Shown piece after piece: positions 30,301 to 41,330 of a DNA stretch of 41,489 nt. The stretch covers positions 1 through 41,489 of the forward strand of contig JAUCBJ010003300.1 in NCBI GenBank assembly GCA_032718475.1, given 5' to 3'. The position numbers and the translations under genes are program-made. The notes beneath the pieces were generated by a model. That model was not told where the DNA came from. It was given only the letters and a program-made list of their open reading frames with translations, and made no database searches. Within the stretch, counting starts at the first letter, position 1; every line of letters begins with the position of its first letter. Source of the stretch: Nemertoderma westbladi. Lineage: Eukaryota; Xenacoelomorpha; Nemertodermatida; Nemertodermatidae.

Positions 30301-30803
30301 TGCACCAGGTGGCGGTGGGATTGGTGCAGCCGATGGTGCAACAGAGGGTGCACCAACAGCACATAGGGAGGTTGATGAGACTGGTGGCTGAGATAGTGAC
30401 TGCTATGCGTATGCGGAGGGTTGAGGTGTGAGGGTCAGTGCGCTGAGATGAGTTGGAGTTGGAGCAGTGAGGGAAGTTGTGGTTGGAGCAGTGGACATTG
30501 GAGCGATTGGGGTCAGTGCCGTGGGTGTCAGTACTGTGGGTGTCAGTGATGTGGGCATTAGTGGAGACAATCAATGGAGACCATCCAGAATGGTGGCGTG
30601 TCATCCAGCAAGGGACAGACATATCCAGAATTCCAATGTCAATAACAATGTCTGTGTCGTGGAAAGATTCGCCTCTTTCCACAACAAATTGGTGGAAAGA
30701 TTGGAGAGAAAAAGGTATACGTACGTATACGAGACCGATAACCAATTGTTGCTTGGTAGATGATTCGGCATGAGTAAATATCGTCCAATAGACTTCTTGG
30801 ACT
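30301..30803. other. no gene seen
   Basis: G/T-rich, partly repetitive DNA with no recognisable domain in any frame. It probably includes the decayed tail of B. Confidence 0.4.
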
Positions 30804-30817
30804 GGGGGGGGGAGGGG
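30804..30817 (+). other. purine tract before the Gypsy LTR
   Basis: G9 followed by AGGGGTG, directly before TGTTGTGAG. A polypurine tract normally precedes a 3' LTR, not a 5' LTR, so it may belong to a lost upstream element or be chance. Confidence 0.4.
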
Positions 30818-31040
30818 TGTTGTGAGATATAGCGTGTATACAATATATACCTCAAGTACAGTAACAGTACTGGTTATTGATGTATACCTACATATTCTTC
30901 TCTTACTGTCTGATTGTGATACCGGTACATTACATTAATTCTATTCAGTGAGTTTAATATATATATACTGATATAACTGTATAGGGCCTACTGAAATATT
31001 ATATTGCTGAATTGACATTGCATCTTAACTTAATCTCACA
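30818..31040 (+). repeat. candidate LTR of Gypsy element D
   Basis: Starts TGTTGTGAGATATAGC and ends AATCTCACA, followed directly by a tRNA-type primer site and a gag start. The length of 223 bp is normal for small Gypsy LTRs. No second copy is in the window, so the ends are inferred. Confidence 0.6.
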
Positions 31041-31041
31041 T

Positions 31042-31059
31042 TGGTGACCCGAACCTGCG
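31042..31059 (+). other. primer-binding site of element D
   Basis: TGGTGACCCGAACC follows the LTR by one base. TGG plus GTGACCC is complementary to a tRNA 3' end with CCA, as in many Gypsy elements. I do not assign the tRNA. Confidence 0.65.
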
Positions 31060-31166
31060 GACCTACCTGCTTACTACTAATAATGTAATAAAGTTCTGTA
31101 CCGGTACCCGAACTTCTGAACTTACCAATATCAATTCTGCTCTGCTTGACGTTCTATACAAACATA

Positions 31167-31992
31167 ATGGCTGATGATGAGAATAATTTGGAACCAAACG
31201 ACCAAGTTGTTCGGAGGGGTGCAGTGAAACCTCCCGTTTTCTTTTTAGATCAAATCCAGCAGTGTGGTTTACAATATTAGAAGCCCACTTTCAACTGGCG
31301 AATATTACGAGCGAAATCATGAAGTTTCATCACGTCACGGTGAACTTACCTGATGACGTTGCCATCAATATCACACCAAGCATACAAACTTTTGATGAAA
31401 TTAAAGCCATTATTTTTATTTTGCAGCTTTATCAGAAAACGAAATCGGAATTATTAGAGGGAGCTTTAGGACAGGTGACACTAGATGGTCAGAAACCATC
31501 CTTAGTGTATTTGAGAATAAAACGAAAGCTTACCGAGTGCAATTAACGGCTGACGATGATTTAGTCCACCATAAATTACACCAAGCACTTCCTGTTGCAG
31601 CGTGATCTGCGTTAATCTCTCATCAAAGTTTAAAACCTGAAGAATTTGCTGCACTAACAGACACAATTTTACAATTTACAAGTTCAACCGCTCAACCATC
31701 TACTTTTGCTAACATTATTAAAGTGGATACCAGTGATTGTCAAGATGCTTATGGTGGAAATTCTAGAGGTGGAGGCGGATTTTCCTATCATCATGGTGAT
31801 AATCCTCATAGTCGTTATCGGGGCAATCATAAACACCATTTGGGGCTGTGTTCCCATTTAGCGATGGGCAGAAACCAAACTATGTCGCTACCATGTCTAC
31901 TATGGCAGAAAAGCAAATAAATGCAAACCTTGGTGTTGCTGGCCTGGACAGAAACCCAGGGATGTAGAACCATCGTCGCTTCCAAACTCTCA
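31167..31992 (+). pseudogene. element D Gypsy gag, frameshifted
   Basis: ATG at 31167 opens an acidic start (MADDENN) with VKPPVFF. A 1-bp loss near 31250 then shifts to the frame holding AVWFTILEAHFQLANITSEI and FDEIKAIIF. This is the capsid region of Mag-type Gypsy gags (a W-F-x-x-x-E-x-x-F block after a P-P-F motif). A TAA at 31544 and further shifts follow. Near 31882-31923 a Cys/His group (CRYHVYYGRKANKC) fits the gag zinc finger. Not functional. Confidence 0.75.
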
Positions 31993-32039
31993 AGACTCCT
32001 CACATCAAAGGGATGAGGGAAACTAGATCCCCTCAGCAC

Positions 32040-32990
32040 CAATGCTGCTATCTCTGGGGGTACTGCCGTTTTTCGGTTAACTGCAGCACTTGTAGGTAAT
32101 GGCAGAAAACAGCCTATAGACTTACTGGATCACAGGTGTCCATTGTTAACCCAGCAAGCATAAACACTCACACTTGGGAACAAACCTCAACTAATCTTCG
32201 CTCCTCTTCAGGGCAACCTATAACTGTATATGGAAAACTACTCCTCTGATTTCTCAATTCCGACGAGATTTTACATGGACATTTTATGTTGCAGATGTGA
32301 ATGAAAATATACTTGGATTGGATTTTTTTATCCCATTACAATATGTTATTAGATTGAAAAGAAAACAGATAATTGATAGCGAAACTAATCTAACAAAACC
32401 CATACAACTAGCTAATACATCCAGTATCTCTGTACATAAGGTCTCCATTAAACATTCTGATTCTAAACTTAACGAACTACTCTACAAATTCAATGAGTTA
32501 TTTGATGACCATGTTGAACATACCACTGTTCCTCCGCACGACACAGTTCATCGAATAGTCACTAAATCAACCTATTTCGGCGAAACCGAAACAGTATTTT
32601 GCTGATATGTTATCCAATGGGATAATTAGAACATCCAGCAGCCCTTGGTCATCACCATTACATATGGCTCCAAAGCCTCATGTGGAGAACCAATGGCACC
32701 CTTGTGGTGATTTTCGCGCATTAAATCAGGCAACACAAACCAATAAGTATCCAATTCCTAATATACAATATTTCAATAATGAACTGAAAGGTTGCACAAT
32801 ATTTAGCTCCATCGATCTTGTATCTGCTTACCACCAAATACCAGTAGCAGAATCTGACATTCCTAAAACTGCAGTAACCACACCATTTGGCCTGTACAAG
32901 TTTTTGAGAATGCCTTATGGTCTAAAGAATGCCAGCCAAACTTTTCAGCGCGATATTGATAGCCTTTTACGGGGGTTACCTTTTGCTTTT
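32040..32990 (+). pseudogene. element D Gypsy protease and truncated RT
   Basis: The protease is broken: LLD is followed by a shift where DTG is expected near 32130. Its C-terminal part is legible at 32258-32335 (RRDFTWTFYVADVNENILGL). The RT follows in two phases, the second from about 32607 with SSPWSSPLHM, CGDFRALN, SSIDLVSAYHQIPV with the first catalytic Asp, TPFGLYKFLRMPYGLKNA and TFQRDIDSLLRGLPF. The text then becomes unrelated, just before the expected catalytic YxDD box, at about 32990. The 3' half of the element is missing. Confidence 0.85.
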
Positions 32991-34208
32991 GAAAACGACG
33001 AATGCGACGAAAGTAAGTGAGCTTAGCATACAGGTACCACTAACTCAATCGGTGTGTCTGTTGTTCTGTTGATCTGTCGTTCTGTTGTGTCCAATTTTAA
33101 ACGTTATTAACTCAGCCAAAAGTTATTGAAATTTAACCAAACTTGGTACACATGTAGTCTGGACAAAGTTTAGAAATTTTCCAAGTTGAATTTTCGCGTG
33201 GCTTTCGAGAAACTAAGATAATAGCAGTTAATTAGTTAATTAAGTTGATTAGGGTAAAAACATCAATTTTAACATGCCTCCTTAAAGGATATTAATTATT
33301 TTCTAGAATAAGATTTAAATAATTATACTTAAAAGTTATACTGCTGTAATCCCCATACATCATTCCATTATAGTTTTTAATTAGTTCAAGAGATTTGCTT
33401 TAAGAAATGTGTTTTTAATTGATCTAAACGTAATTAAGTTAAAATGCATTCCATCACTCTATACTTCCAGTCTCATTCCTTGGCATTCTTGATATTGCCT
33501 ATTAGATGGGAAACATTCTAATCATCCTTCCACTGAGCTTGCTCTATCTTGCACAATGATTGGCTGAATTTAATGGCGATTCTTTAGATATTAGCTAAAT
33601 GATTTCGTTGAGGCATTGACATGATAAATTAATATTGCAGTATCAATACTATCGGCATAAGGTAAAGGGGAACTTTCCTTTCTTCTTTGATTTATTCTTA
33701 TAGGCGGTTTGGTTAAATTTCTTATTTATTTATTTAAATTTCATAAGTACCAGTTTTGGGATAGAATTGCTCAATTTTAATCTGTATCTGATAACTGAGC
33801 CTCGACCTGCGCCATGGCCCCACGAACGTGTATAGCCAAGGCCCAAGTAATATAGAAAGGAAAGTAGATGAAACATACGCAAAATACGCATGCAATAGAT
33901 GGTAAGTAAACATGTAATTAAATAGGATAGTTGTGTGTAATTATGTAAAAATTAAGTTTTATTGATAAAATTAATTAAATAATATAGAAACTAAAAGAAA
34001 ATATAATATATTCCATTACGTAGTATTCTTATGCCGCTAAGATCACTACCAGTTCGAAATTAAAAGTAATTAACACTAAAGTTGGATTTATTTGTTTTCA
34101 CAATTAGCTACTGGGAAGACAATGACAAACCAAAGACAACGACTAGGTTTGACAAAAAAACATGACCAAAATTAATATCTATACATTGGTGCATGATGAT
34201 ATGAATAT
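32991..34208. other. no gene seen
   Basis: A/T-rich DNA. A TTCTGTTG-rich stretch near 33060 and text such as CAAACTTGGTACACATG look like old non-coding repeat material, but I can give no family. Confidence 0.45.
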
Positions 34209-34251
34209 ACACCATGTCCCGTAATATAGTGTCATTTTCTGATGTCACGGA

Positions 34252-34274
34252 CCCCCCCCCCCCCCCCCCCCCCC
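34252..34274. repeat. C23 homopolymer
   Basis: 23 consecutive C in the left arm of the foldback. The matching run in the right arm is G12 preceded by GGGGGA. Confidence 0.9.
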
Positions 34275-34801
34275 AGATATTTCTACAAAACTTGATCATA
34301 TTGCTTGAAATTAGAAACACAACTAGTTCCACTCACCGTCGATGACCCCATGAAGCCGGAATTTTCGATTTTGCCTTTAAATTTTTTTATAAGCGTTTTA
34401 AAAAAGTGTCATTTGCGAAATCACACCCTCCGTATCTTGGCCATTATTCACATTAGTCGTAATTTGTTCATATCATTAGAAAGCTTGCCTTGCAAGGATT
34501 CGAAATATGTAACAAAATCTGAATTTCGTTGAGAAACAGCTGAGAAATGGGCGTTCAAAGATTGCAAGAATTATCGTCCGCTGCAGGCAATTTATTATAT
34601 TTAATAAATACACAAAATTCTAGAATGTGTTATTAATTTTATAAGTTGGTTGGCAACAGCGGTATTCTTATCCAATATATCTATTGCGTAGCTATTCATA
34701 CTTAAACAAAATGTTCCAGAACATCGTGTATTTATTAAATATAATAAATGGCCTTCACAGAACAATAATTCTTGCAATCTTTGAACGCCAATATCTCAGT
34801 T

Positions 34802-34903
34802 GTTTCTCAAAGAAATTCAGATATTGTTACATATTTCGAATCATTGCAAGGCGTTTCTCAAAGAAATTCAGATATTGTTACATATTTCGAATCATTGCAA
34901 GGC
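34802..34903. repeat. 51-bp exact tandem duplication in right foldback arm
   Basis: 34802-34852 and 34853-34903 are identical as read (GTTTCTCAAAG start, TGCAAGGC end). The left arm has one copy only, so it arose after the inverted repeat formed. Confidence 0.9.
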
Positions 34904-35169
34904 AAGCTTTCTAATGATATGAAAACATTACGACTAATGTGAAGAATGTCCACGATACGGCGGGTGCGATTTCGCAAAAGACACTTTTTTAAAACGCTTA
35001 TAAAAAAAAATCTAAATGCAAAATCGAAAATTCCGGCTTCGTGGGGTCATCGACGGTGATTGGAACTAGTGGTGTTTCAAATTTCAAGCAATATGATAAA
35101 AATTTATAGAAAAATCTGGGGGAGGGGGGGGGGGGTCAGAAAATGTCACTATATTACGGGACATGGTGT

Positions 35170-36770
35170 AATTTGGTATGTGAGAGCATAAAATAAGTGA
35201 ACGGGGGGAGAGTGTGGGGGAGAGAAAAATAAAATGAGATCATAGAACTGGGTGGGTGTGCGGGAATGAGAATGGTGAGTGGGTATGAGAGTCAAATAAA
35301 GTGGAACAGTATATGCTTAGTGGAGTGACGAGAGGGAATGGAGTATAGAAGGGTTTGCAAAACGAAGTTACGTAAGGGCAGACAGAGTTCGTTAGTACAA
35401 TTGAGTGTTATACAGGCTGTGTATGCTGTACATAAAAGGAAGATTAGCGCGGTATAGAATGGTACCATAAAATTGGAGAGCAGAGAGAAAAGTTAGTAGG
35501 CTTTACACAGCCCTATGATATCGTTTGACGCGGGTATCATAAGGTGGGATCGATAGATCCAAAGGTACAGACTGGCAGTCTGGGACCCGAAAGAAAACCC
35601 ACCCCAACCGTAATTCATAAATAGAATTACAGCCATAAATTGTTCTGGGAAAAAACATGCTCTGGAACATTTTCTATACAAATAGTAATAAGAACTAGCT
35701 ACTACAAAATATTTATAGAAGGAAGTAGGATGTCGGAACCTGTGTCAAAATTACTAGCTAAACCTACCTAAAACACTAGCTACCATATAATTTAGTATCT
35801 TGCTTAACGAGGAGACTTCAATGCAGTCAAATTAAAGAATAATTATATAAAAATATCAAATTGTTGTAATAAAAACTGGTCTCTTTTTGAGTGGCCTCAA
35901 AATGCAGCTTATTAAGCCGTGTATATATAGTAGGCCATGGGAGTGTTATATAAAATGCTATATCTCAAAAACGGCACGACAGATTTGAAAAAAAAATTAG
36001 CAACAGTTTTCTGTCATCCATATCTATCGTTTTATAAAATAAAAAGATTGCCTCCAGGGGTCGTATGATACATTTGTCCTTCCGTGTATATTTAGTATTC
36101 CATGGTGACACCAAATGTGTATAAAATATTCAATCCTTTATTATAAAAAAATGCATTCACCTAAAATATATAACACCCTATAGTCGATATGTATGACTGC
36201 ATCTTGGTCACATTAAGTCAACATAATATTTAGTCACGGTACATTAGCAAAGCTTATTCTGTCTGTGGGGCGAACCACGAAGTAATTCGGTCTGTAAATT
36301 ATATCTATATACAACTAATTTCATGACAATGCAATCTGTCTGTCTGTCACATGATTGAAGACATATAATTTTAGATAATGGATCCAACGAATATGTCTGT
36401 ATGATTTGCTACTAAAAGAAGCACATCAATCAACTGCCATATGCAGGAAACTAAATAATAGATCCCCTTTGATTATTCCCCTGACAGAATGAATGAGGTT
36501 AGGTCCCCTTCTTTAATGCATTTATTAGAATAGATTAGAATATAATAGATCTGAAATCTTCCAGTTGAATATATATCGTATTGCACTGCACAATCCATAT
36601 ATTCCACATCAGAAATCACTGTAGAAGCGCTGGCTGACTGAAATACCATTTCATCAGATTGTTCGGAGGGATTCACTCATTTTGGGTACTAACAAGTCCA
36701 GTTTACTTGGCTTGAATGATAAACAGCGCTAACACTGAGCGTAAATGTTACACATAAATTGGTGCTTGAA
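35170..36770. other. no gene seen
   Basis: Starts G-rich (to about 35350) and becomes A/T-rich. A short (CTGT)n run lies near 36338. No supported coding or RNA gene. Confidence 0.45.
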
Positions 36771-38175
36771 TACTGGGCCAAGCATGTGCTGTGCATTCTG
36801 GGCCAAGCATGTGCTGTGCATACTGGGCCAAGCATGTGCATCCTGGGCCAAGCATGTGCTGTGCATACTGGGCCAAGCATGTGCTGTGCATACTGGGCCA
36901 AGCATGTGCTGTGCATACTGGGCCAAGCATGTGCTGTGCATACTGGGCCAAGCATGTGCTGTGCATGCTGGGCCAAGCATGTGCTGTGCATACTGGGCCA
37001 AGCATGTGCATACTGGGCCAAGCATGTGCATACTGGGCCAAGCATGTGCTGTGCATACTGGGCCAAGCTTGTGCATACTGGGCCAAGCATGTGCTGTGCG
37101 TACTGGGCCAAGCATGTGCTGTGCATACTGGGCCAAGCATGTGCTGTGCATACTGGGCCAAGCATGTGCTGTGCATACTGGGCCAAGCATGTGCTGTGCA
37201 TACTGGGCCAAGCATGTGCTGTGCATACTGGGCCAAGCATGTGCATACTGGGCCAGGCATGTGCATGCTGGGCCAAGCATGTGCATACTGGGCCAAGCAT
37301 GTGCTGTGCATACTGGGCCATGCATGTGCTGTGCATACTGGGCCAAGCATGTGCATACTGGGCCAAGCATGTGCATACGGGGCCAAGCATGTGCTGTGCA
37401 TACTGGGCCAAGCATGTGTTGTGCATACTGGGCCAAGCATGTGCTGTGCATACTGGGCCAAGCATGTGCTGTGCATACTGGGCCAAGCATGTGCTGTGCA
37501 TACTGGGCCAAGCATGTGCATACTAGGCCAAGCATGTGCTGCGCATACTGGGCCAAGCATGTGCTGTGCATACTGGGCCAAGCATGTGCTGTGCATACTG
37601 GGCCAAGCATGTGCATACTGGGCCAAGCATGTGCATACTGGGCCAAGCATGTGCTGTGCATACTGGGCCAAGCATGTGCATACTGGGCCAAGCATGTGCA
37701 TACTGGGCCAAGCATGTGCATACTGGGCCAAGCATGTGCTGTGCATACTGGGCCAAGCATGTGCTGTGCATACTGGGCCAAGCATGTGCTGTGCATACTG
37801 GGCCAAGCATGTGCTGTGCATACTGGGCCAAGCATGTGCTGTGCATACTGGGCCAAGCATGTGCTGTGCATACTGGGCCAAGCATGTGCATACTGGGCCA
37901 AGAATGTGCATACTGGGCCAAGCATGTGCTGTGCATACTGGGCCAAGCATGTGCTGTGCATACTGGGCCAAGCATGTGCTGTGCATACTGGGCCAAGCAT
38001 GTGCTGTGCATACTGGGCCACGCATGTGCATACTGGGCCAAGCATGTGCATACTGGGCCAAGCATGTGCTGTGCATACTGGGCCAAGCATGTGCATACTG
38101 GGCCAAGCATGTGCATACTGGGCCAAGCCTGTGCATACTGGGCCAAGCATGTGCTGTGCATACTGGGCCAAGCAT
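36771..38175. repeat. 25/20-bp minisatellite, 60 complete units
   Basis: Long unit (25 bp) TACTGGGCCAAGCATGTG + CTGTGCA; short unit (20 bp) TACTGGGCCAAGCATGTGCA. Reading unit by unit gives 38 long and 22 short units from 36771 to 38160 (38x25 + 22x20 = 1,390, an exact fit), plus a 15-bp partial unit. Point variants are rare (for example at 36796, 36841, 37246, 37311, 37376, 37521, 37891 and 38011). The unit has no stop in any frame, so 475-508-codon open frames arise on both strands. They are not genes. Confidence 0.98.
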
Positions 38176-38560
38176 ATGGATAGTACAATACCAGATCGTG
38201 ACAACAGTCGAAAACAGGCGAAAACAAGCGAAAACAGTTGGAATTTAGGGAAAACAGTCGAACACAGTTAGTTTGTTTCAAAATAATTATCCAGGCATCC
38301 AGGTAAAATAGATATTGCAGTTAACTAGGTGTAATAATAGATTTTAAATTTAGTGGCATTTATAATGTCGCTAACTTAAGATGACGTACCAAAGTACAAT
38401 AACACTGCTCATATCAGTGCCCGTACTGCCGTACCGGTACCTGTTATAGTTACCTGTTGTGGTTAAAATATCGCGCCACTGTAACCTGCTCCTTTCCCTA
38501 AATTGAGAATTTAACATTGAGGCGGGATATTAATTCGCCAAGGCGGGTTTTGCGTCGATT
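38176..38560. other. no gene seen
   Basis: Starts with five short GAAAACAG/GCGAAAACA-type repeats (about 38208-38270), followed by plain sequence with one TACCGGTA at 38432. Confidence 0.4.
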
Positions 38561-38586
38561 CCCCCCCCCCCCCCCCCCCCCCCCCC
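38561..38586. repeat. C26 homopolymer
   Basis: 26 consecutive C. The longest single-base run in the window. Confidence 0.9.
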
Positions 38587-38640
38587 TGTCTCGTACATAC
38601 TAGTGCAAGCATATGTATGTATCGATGTGCAGTGCATATA

Positions 38641-38714
38641 TGCACGCATACATTCACGCATACATGCACGCATACATGCACGCATACATGCAAGCATACA
38701 TGCACGCATATATG
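38641..38714. repeat. 12-bp microsatellite (ACGCATACATGC)n
   Basis: About six units, nearly perfect, with a few single-base variants. Confidence 0.9.
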
Positions 38715-40977
38715 GACATTTGCTTGCACCAGTAGGCATGCACCAGATTATGCTTAAAATTTCTGCCCGCTAACACTGGCATCACAAACCCGATTAATAA
38801 CAAAAAGCGCATGTTTTGTAGATGAAAATATTTAATATTATTATAATAAGTTGCAGTGCTAAATTACCCCATATGTTGTTTAGAACTTCTTAAACTAAGT
38901 TTCGAATTCGTAAGGGTTTAATGACCAATGTACGTACATAGTCTGTAAGTTTTGGGCTTTAAGCTCTTTAATTGTCGAGCATCCCTTTTTAATTATCAAG
39001 CTTCCATAGGTTTTGAGTCGAGCAACAGGCAGGGCAATTAGTAACTCGAACAGGATGCAACTACAACAGATGGTTAAAACGTGAGGGCTTAACTAACTAC
39101 CAGTAATTGTGCAATCAGTTACTACTGTACCAGTATGATGTAACACACTACTATTTAAGTACAGGCAGTGTGACCTCACACCATCACATCAACTCAGTTT
39201 GTATCAAACCCAAGGAGTAGGCCTTTCCTGGCAGACTGTGTAGAGCCTACCCGGCCGGTCCAGAACTACAGTAGGCCTACAGTCATGCGGAACATAAAAA
39301 TAGCGTATTCCCTTCATTATCTAAAAATTCGCAATTAAACACTCCTGGTAAAATCTCCGGTACCCAAGTGTATTCATTAGTGCGACACCTAGGTTGATTG
39401 ATTAGGTAGTTCTGTGATTTCCATGGAATTTAACATTCTACCAAAATGATGGCAGTGCTAAAAATCTTATTGCAAACCATAAAAGATTTATCTCCTATTT
39501 TATATTCTTTACAATAGTATTACAGAAGTGGGGCGGGCTTGAAGCAGAACTGCAAGCCATAACCCAGCGAACAATTATATTTATAATTTGGCAATTTTTT
39601 TATAGTTATATATATTTGCTTCCAACACACACTCCCGCACGAACTTTTGGAAAACGGCCATAGCATAATAAAACCCTAAATAAGATTAATTCAATTTACC
39701 CTGTTGATGCCTCGGTGAAAAAATGTAGGAAATTCTAAGGAGAGTTTGAGAACATTTGACAGAAATTCCAGCAAAAAATAATCAGCCCAATATTTTGAGG
39801 TATAAACTATTTTGGCGGTGAGAAATGTGCAGCGTGGTAATAAATGTTATTGATAATCGTTATTATAATATCTGTCGTTTACTGGAGAACGCAAGCAATA
39901 ACACAGACTCTAAAGGAATAGTCAGGCAGGCAGCCATGGAGATGAGGGAAGTTCACTGGAAGGCAATCTCTGTCACTGTCTCGTAGTCTAGCAGAACGAC
40001 AGGTTGATTAATGCTACTCATACGCTAAGGCTCACCTTACTTTGTGGCTCACCTCAGAATTATACATGATTGAGAATATCTAAAGAACAGCGCAGTAAAC
40101 GAGTTGCGGCAGAGCACACCATAAATAAAACTCAGATTCAGGTTTAAGATTCGCTACAGACAGACCAGATGGAAATATTGCAAGATTGGATTAAATTCAT
40201 TACGCAAGTTAGAGATACTGCTGAATCGGAACTTGTTCTGCCGAATACAATTAGTTAAAAGATTAAACTTCGCACGAATTTTTAAAATATTGGTATTTAG
40301 TGTCGCTGCCGAAATATGCGCTCTTCAATAGTATCACAGCAACAGGGTCAACTAAAATACAAGATGGTCGCTACTGCCAATAGGCCAATCCCAGGGTACT
40401 CTCGTCATATCTACATAACTAGACGAGTTTCGCCGAGGCCACGAATGAATGCTTAACGATTTACTCTTCCTCCATTCCCTCTGCTTTCTATGTCAACCAA
40501 TCATCCTTTCTCCTCTTATCTACCTTAAAAATACGTCGTCGACAAAACAGAAAAAAATGAATTTTTACTATGGACATGAACCAGAAAAACGTGAACTGTT
40601 AGTGGTGGAGCATTGGTTGGTCGATAGGAAGTCAGATGGTCGATGGACACGATGTTAATGTAATGTAACGATGGTTGATTTGGAATCTGGCAGTTTGAAG
40701 TTCGACAGTATGCAGTTATTTTACTTATTGCATTTTGATGTGCGCAGCCATACGAACAATGATTTCTCAATCTATTGCATTCCACTAAATTTAATATTGT
40801 GTCATGTTTTACCATCAGTAGATGGTAAAACATGAAACCACTCGATACCTAAAACCAGCTGGCCCATTGTCCCTTCTTAGTATCTTTACATATCATCTAA
40901 CCAATTGAAATCTGCGGTAACACACTCTTGCCTTCGAATGCTTCGTTCAGCAGTAAACATACTGAAACTTAAACCAC
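38715..40977. other. no gene seen
   Basis: A/T-rich. I see no supported coding region, RNA gene or clear repeat. Open frames near 40449-40833 are of chance length and overlap each other. Confidence 0.45.
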
Positions 40978-41330
40978 CACACCGTTTTCCACCACGCCAT
41001 TGTCCAAGTCTACCCCACCCCACACACCCGTACCACAGCACCTCACTACATCACTCTCACCATCAACTTTAACCCATCCCACAACACCCTCTCCCTCCCT
41101 CCCTCAACCATACCCCACTCACTCCACTACACCCAAACCCTATCTCACCCACCATACCAATCTGCCCCACTTCACTCTCTGCCCTGTACCACCACATGCC
41201 ATTCCCGTCCTGACAACCATACCTCATCCCACCCTAACCCACACCCAACACACCCCACCTCCACCCAACCCCACACCCACCATAGCCCAGTCCACCAGCC
41301 ATCTCTCCTCAACACAACAAAATACTTAGT
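40978..41330. repeat. C/A-rich, nearly G-free low-complexity stretch
   Basis: About 350 bases with only a handful of G on the plus strand and many CCCACC, CCCCAC and CCCTAACCC blocks. The single open frame here (His/Pro/Thr-rich) is a by-product of the composition. The minus strand is G-tract rich and could form G-quadruplexes near 41230-41290. Confidence 0.8.

Larger units (their letters stand above)
34209..35169. mobile_element. foldback (long inverted repeat) element, 961 bp
   Basis: The left arm starts ACACCATGTCCCGTAATATA at 34209. The right arm ends with its reverse complement at 35169. Arms run to about 34632 and from about 34700, with a short A/T-rich centre. Further matching blocks are CCGTCGATGACCCCAT, TAAGCGTTTTAAAAAAGTGT, GATTGCAAGAATTAT and TTATTATATTTAATAAATAC. 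Each arm has a long C or G run at the same place (34252-34274 and 35124-35135). No coding frame or transposase is present. This fits a foldback or MITE-like non-autonomous DNA transposon. I could not find a clear target duplication. Confidence 0.8.

Noticed and set aside
36771-38175. CRISPR-like array
   Set aside because: There are no unique spacers between repeats. The units abut directly and the DNA is clearly animal.
36729-38271. Open frames of up to 508 codons on both strands with His/Cys/Trp-rich repeats
   Set aside because: They are produced by a 25/20-bp unit lacking stops in every frame. The unit lengths are not multiples of three, and all phases are equally open.
41000-41329. A His/Pro/Thr-rich 109-codon gene
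   Set aside because: It starts at a non-ATG-like site in a G-free low-complexity stretch. The composition alone explains the open frame.
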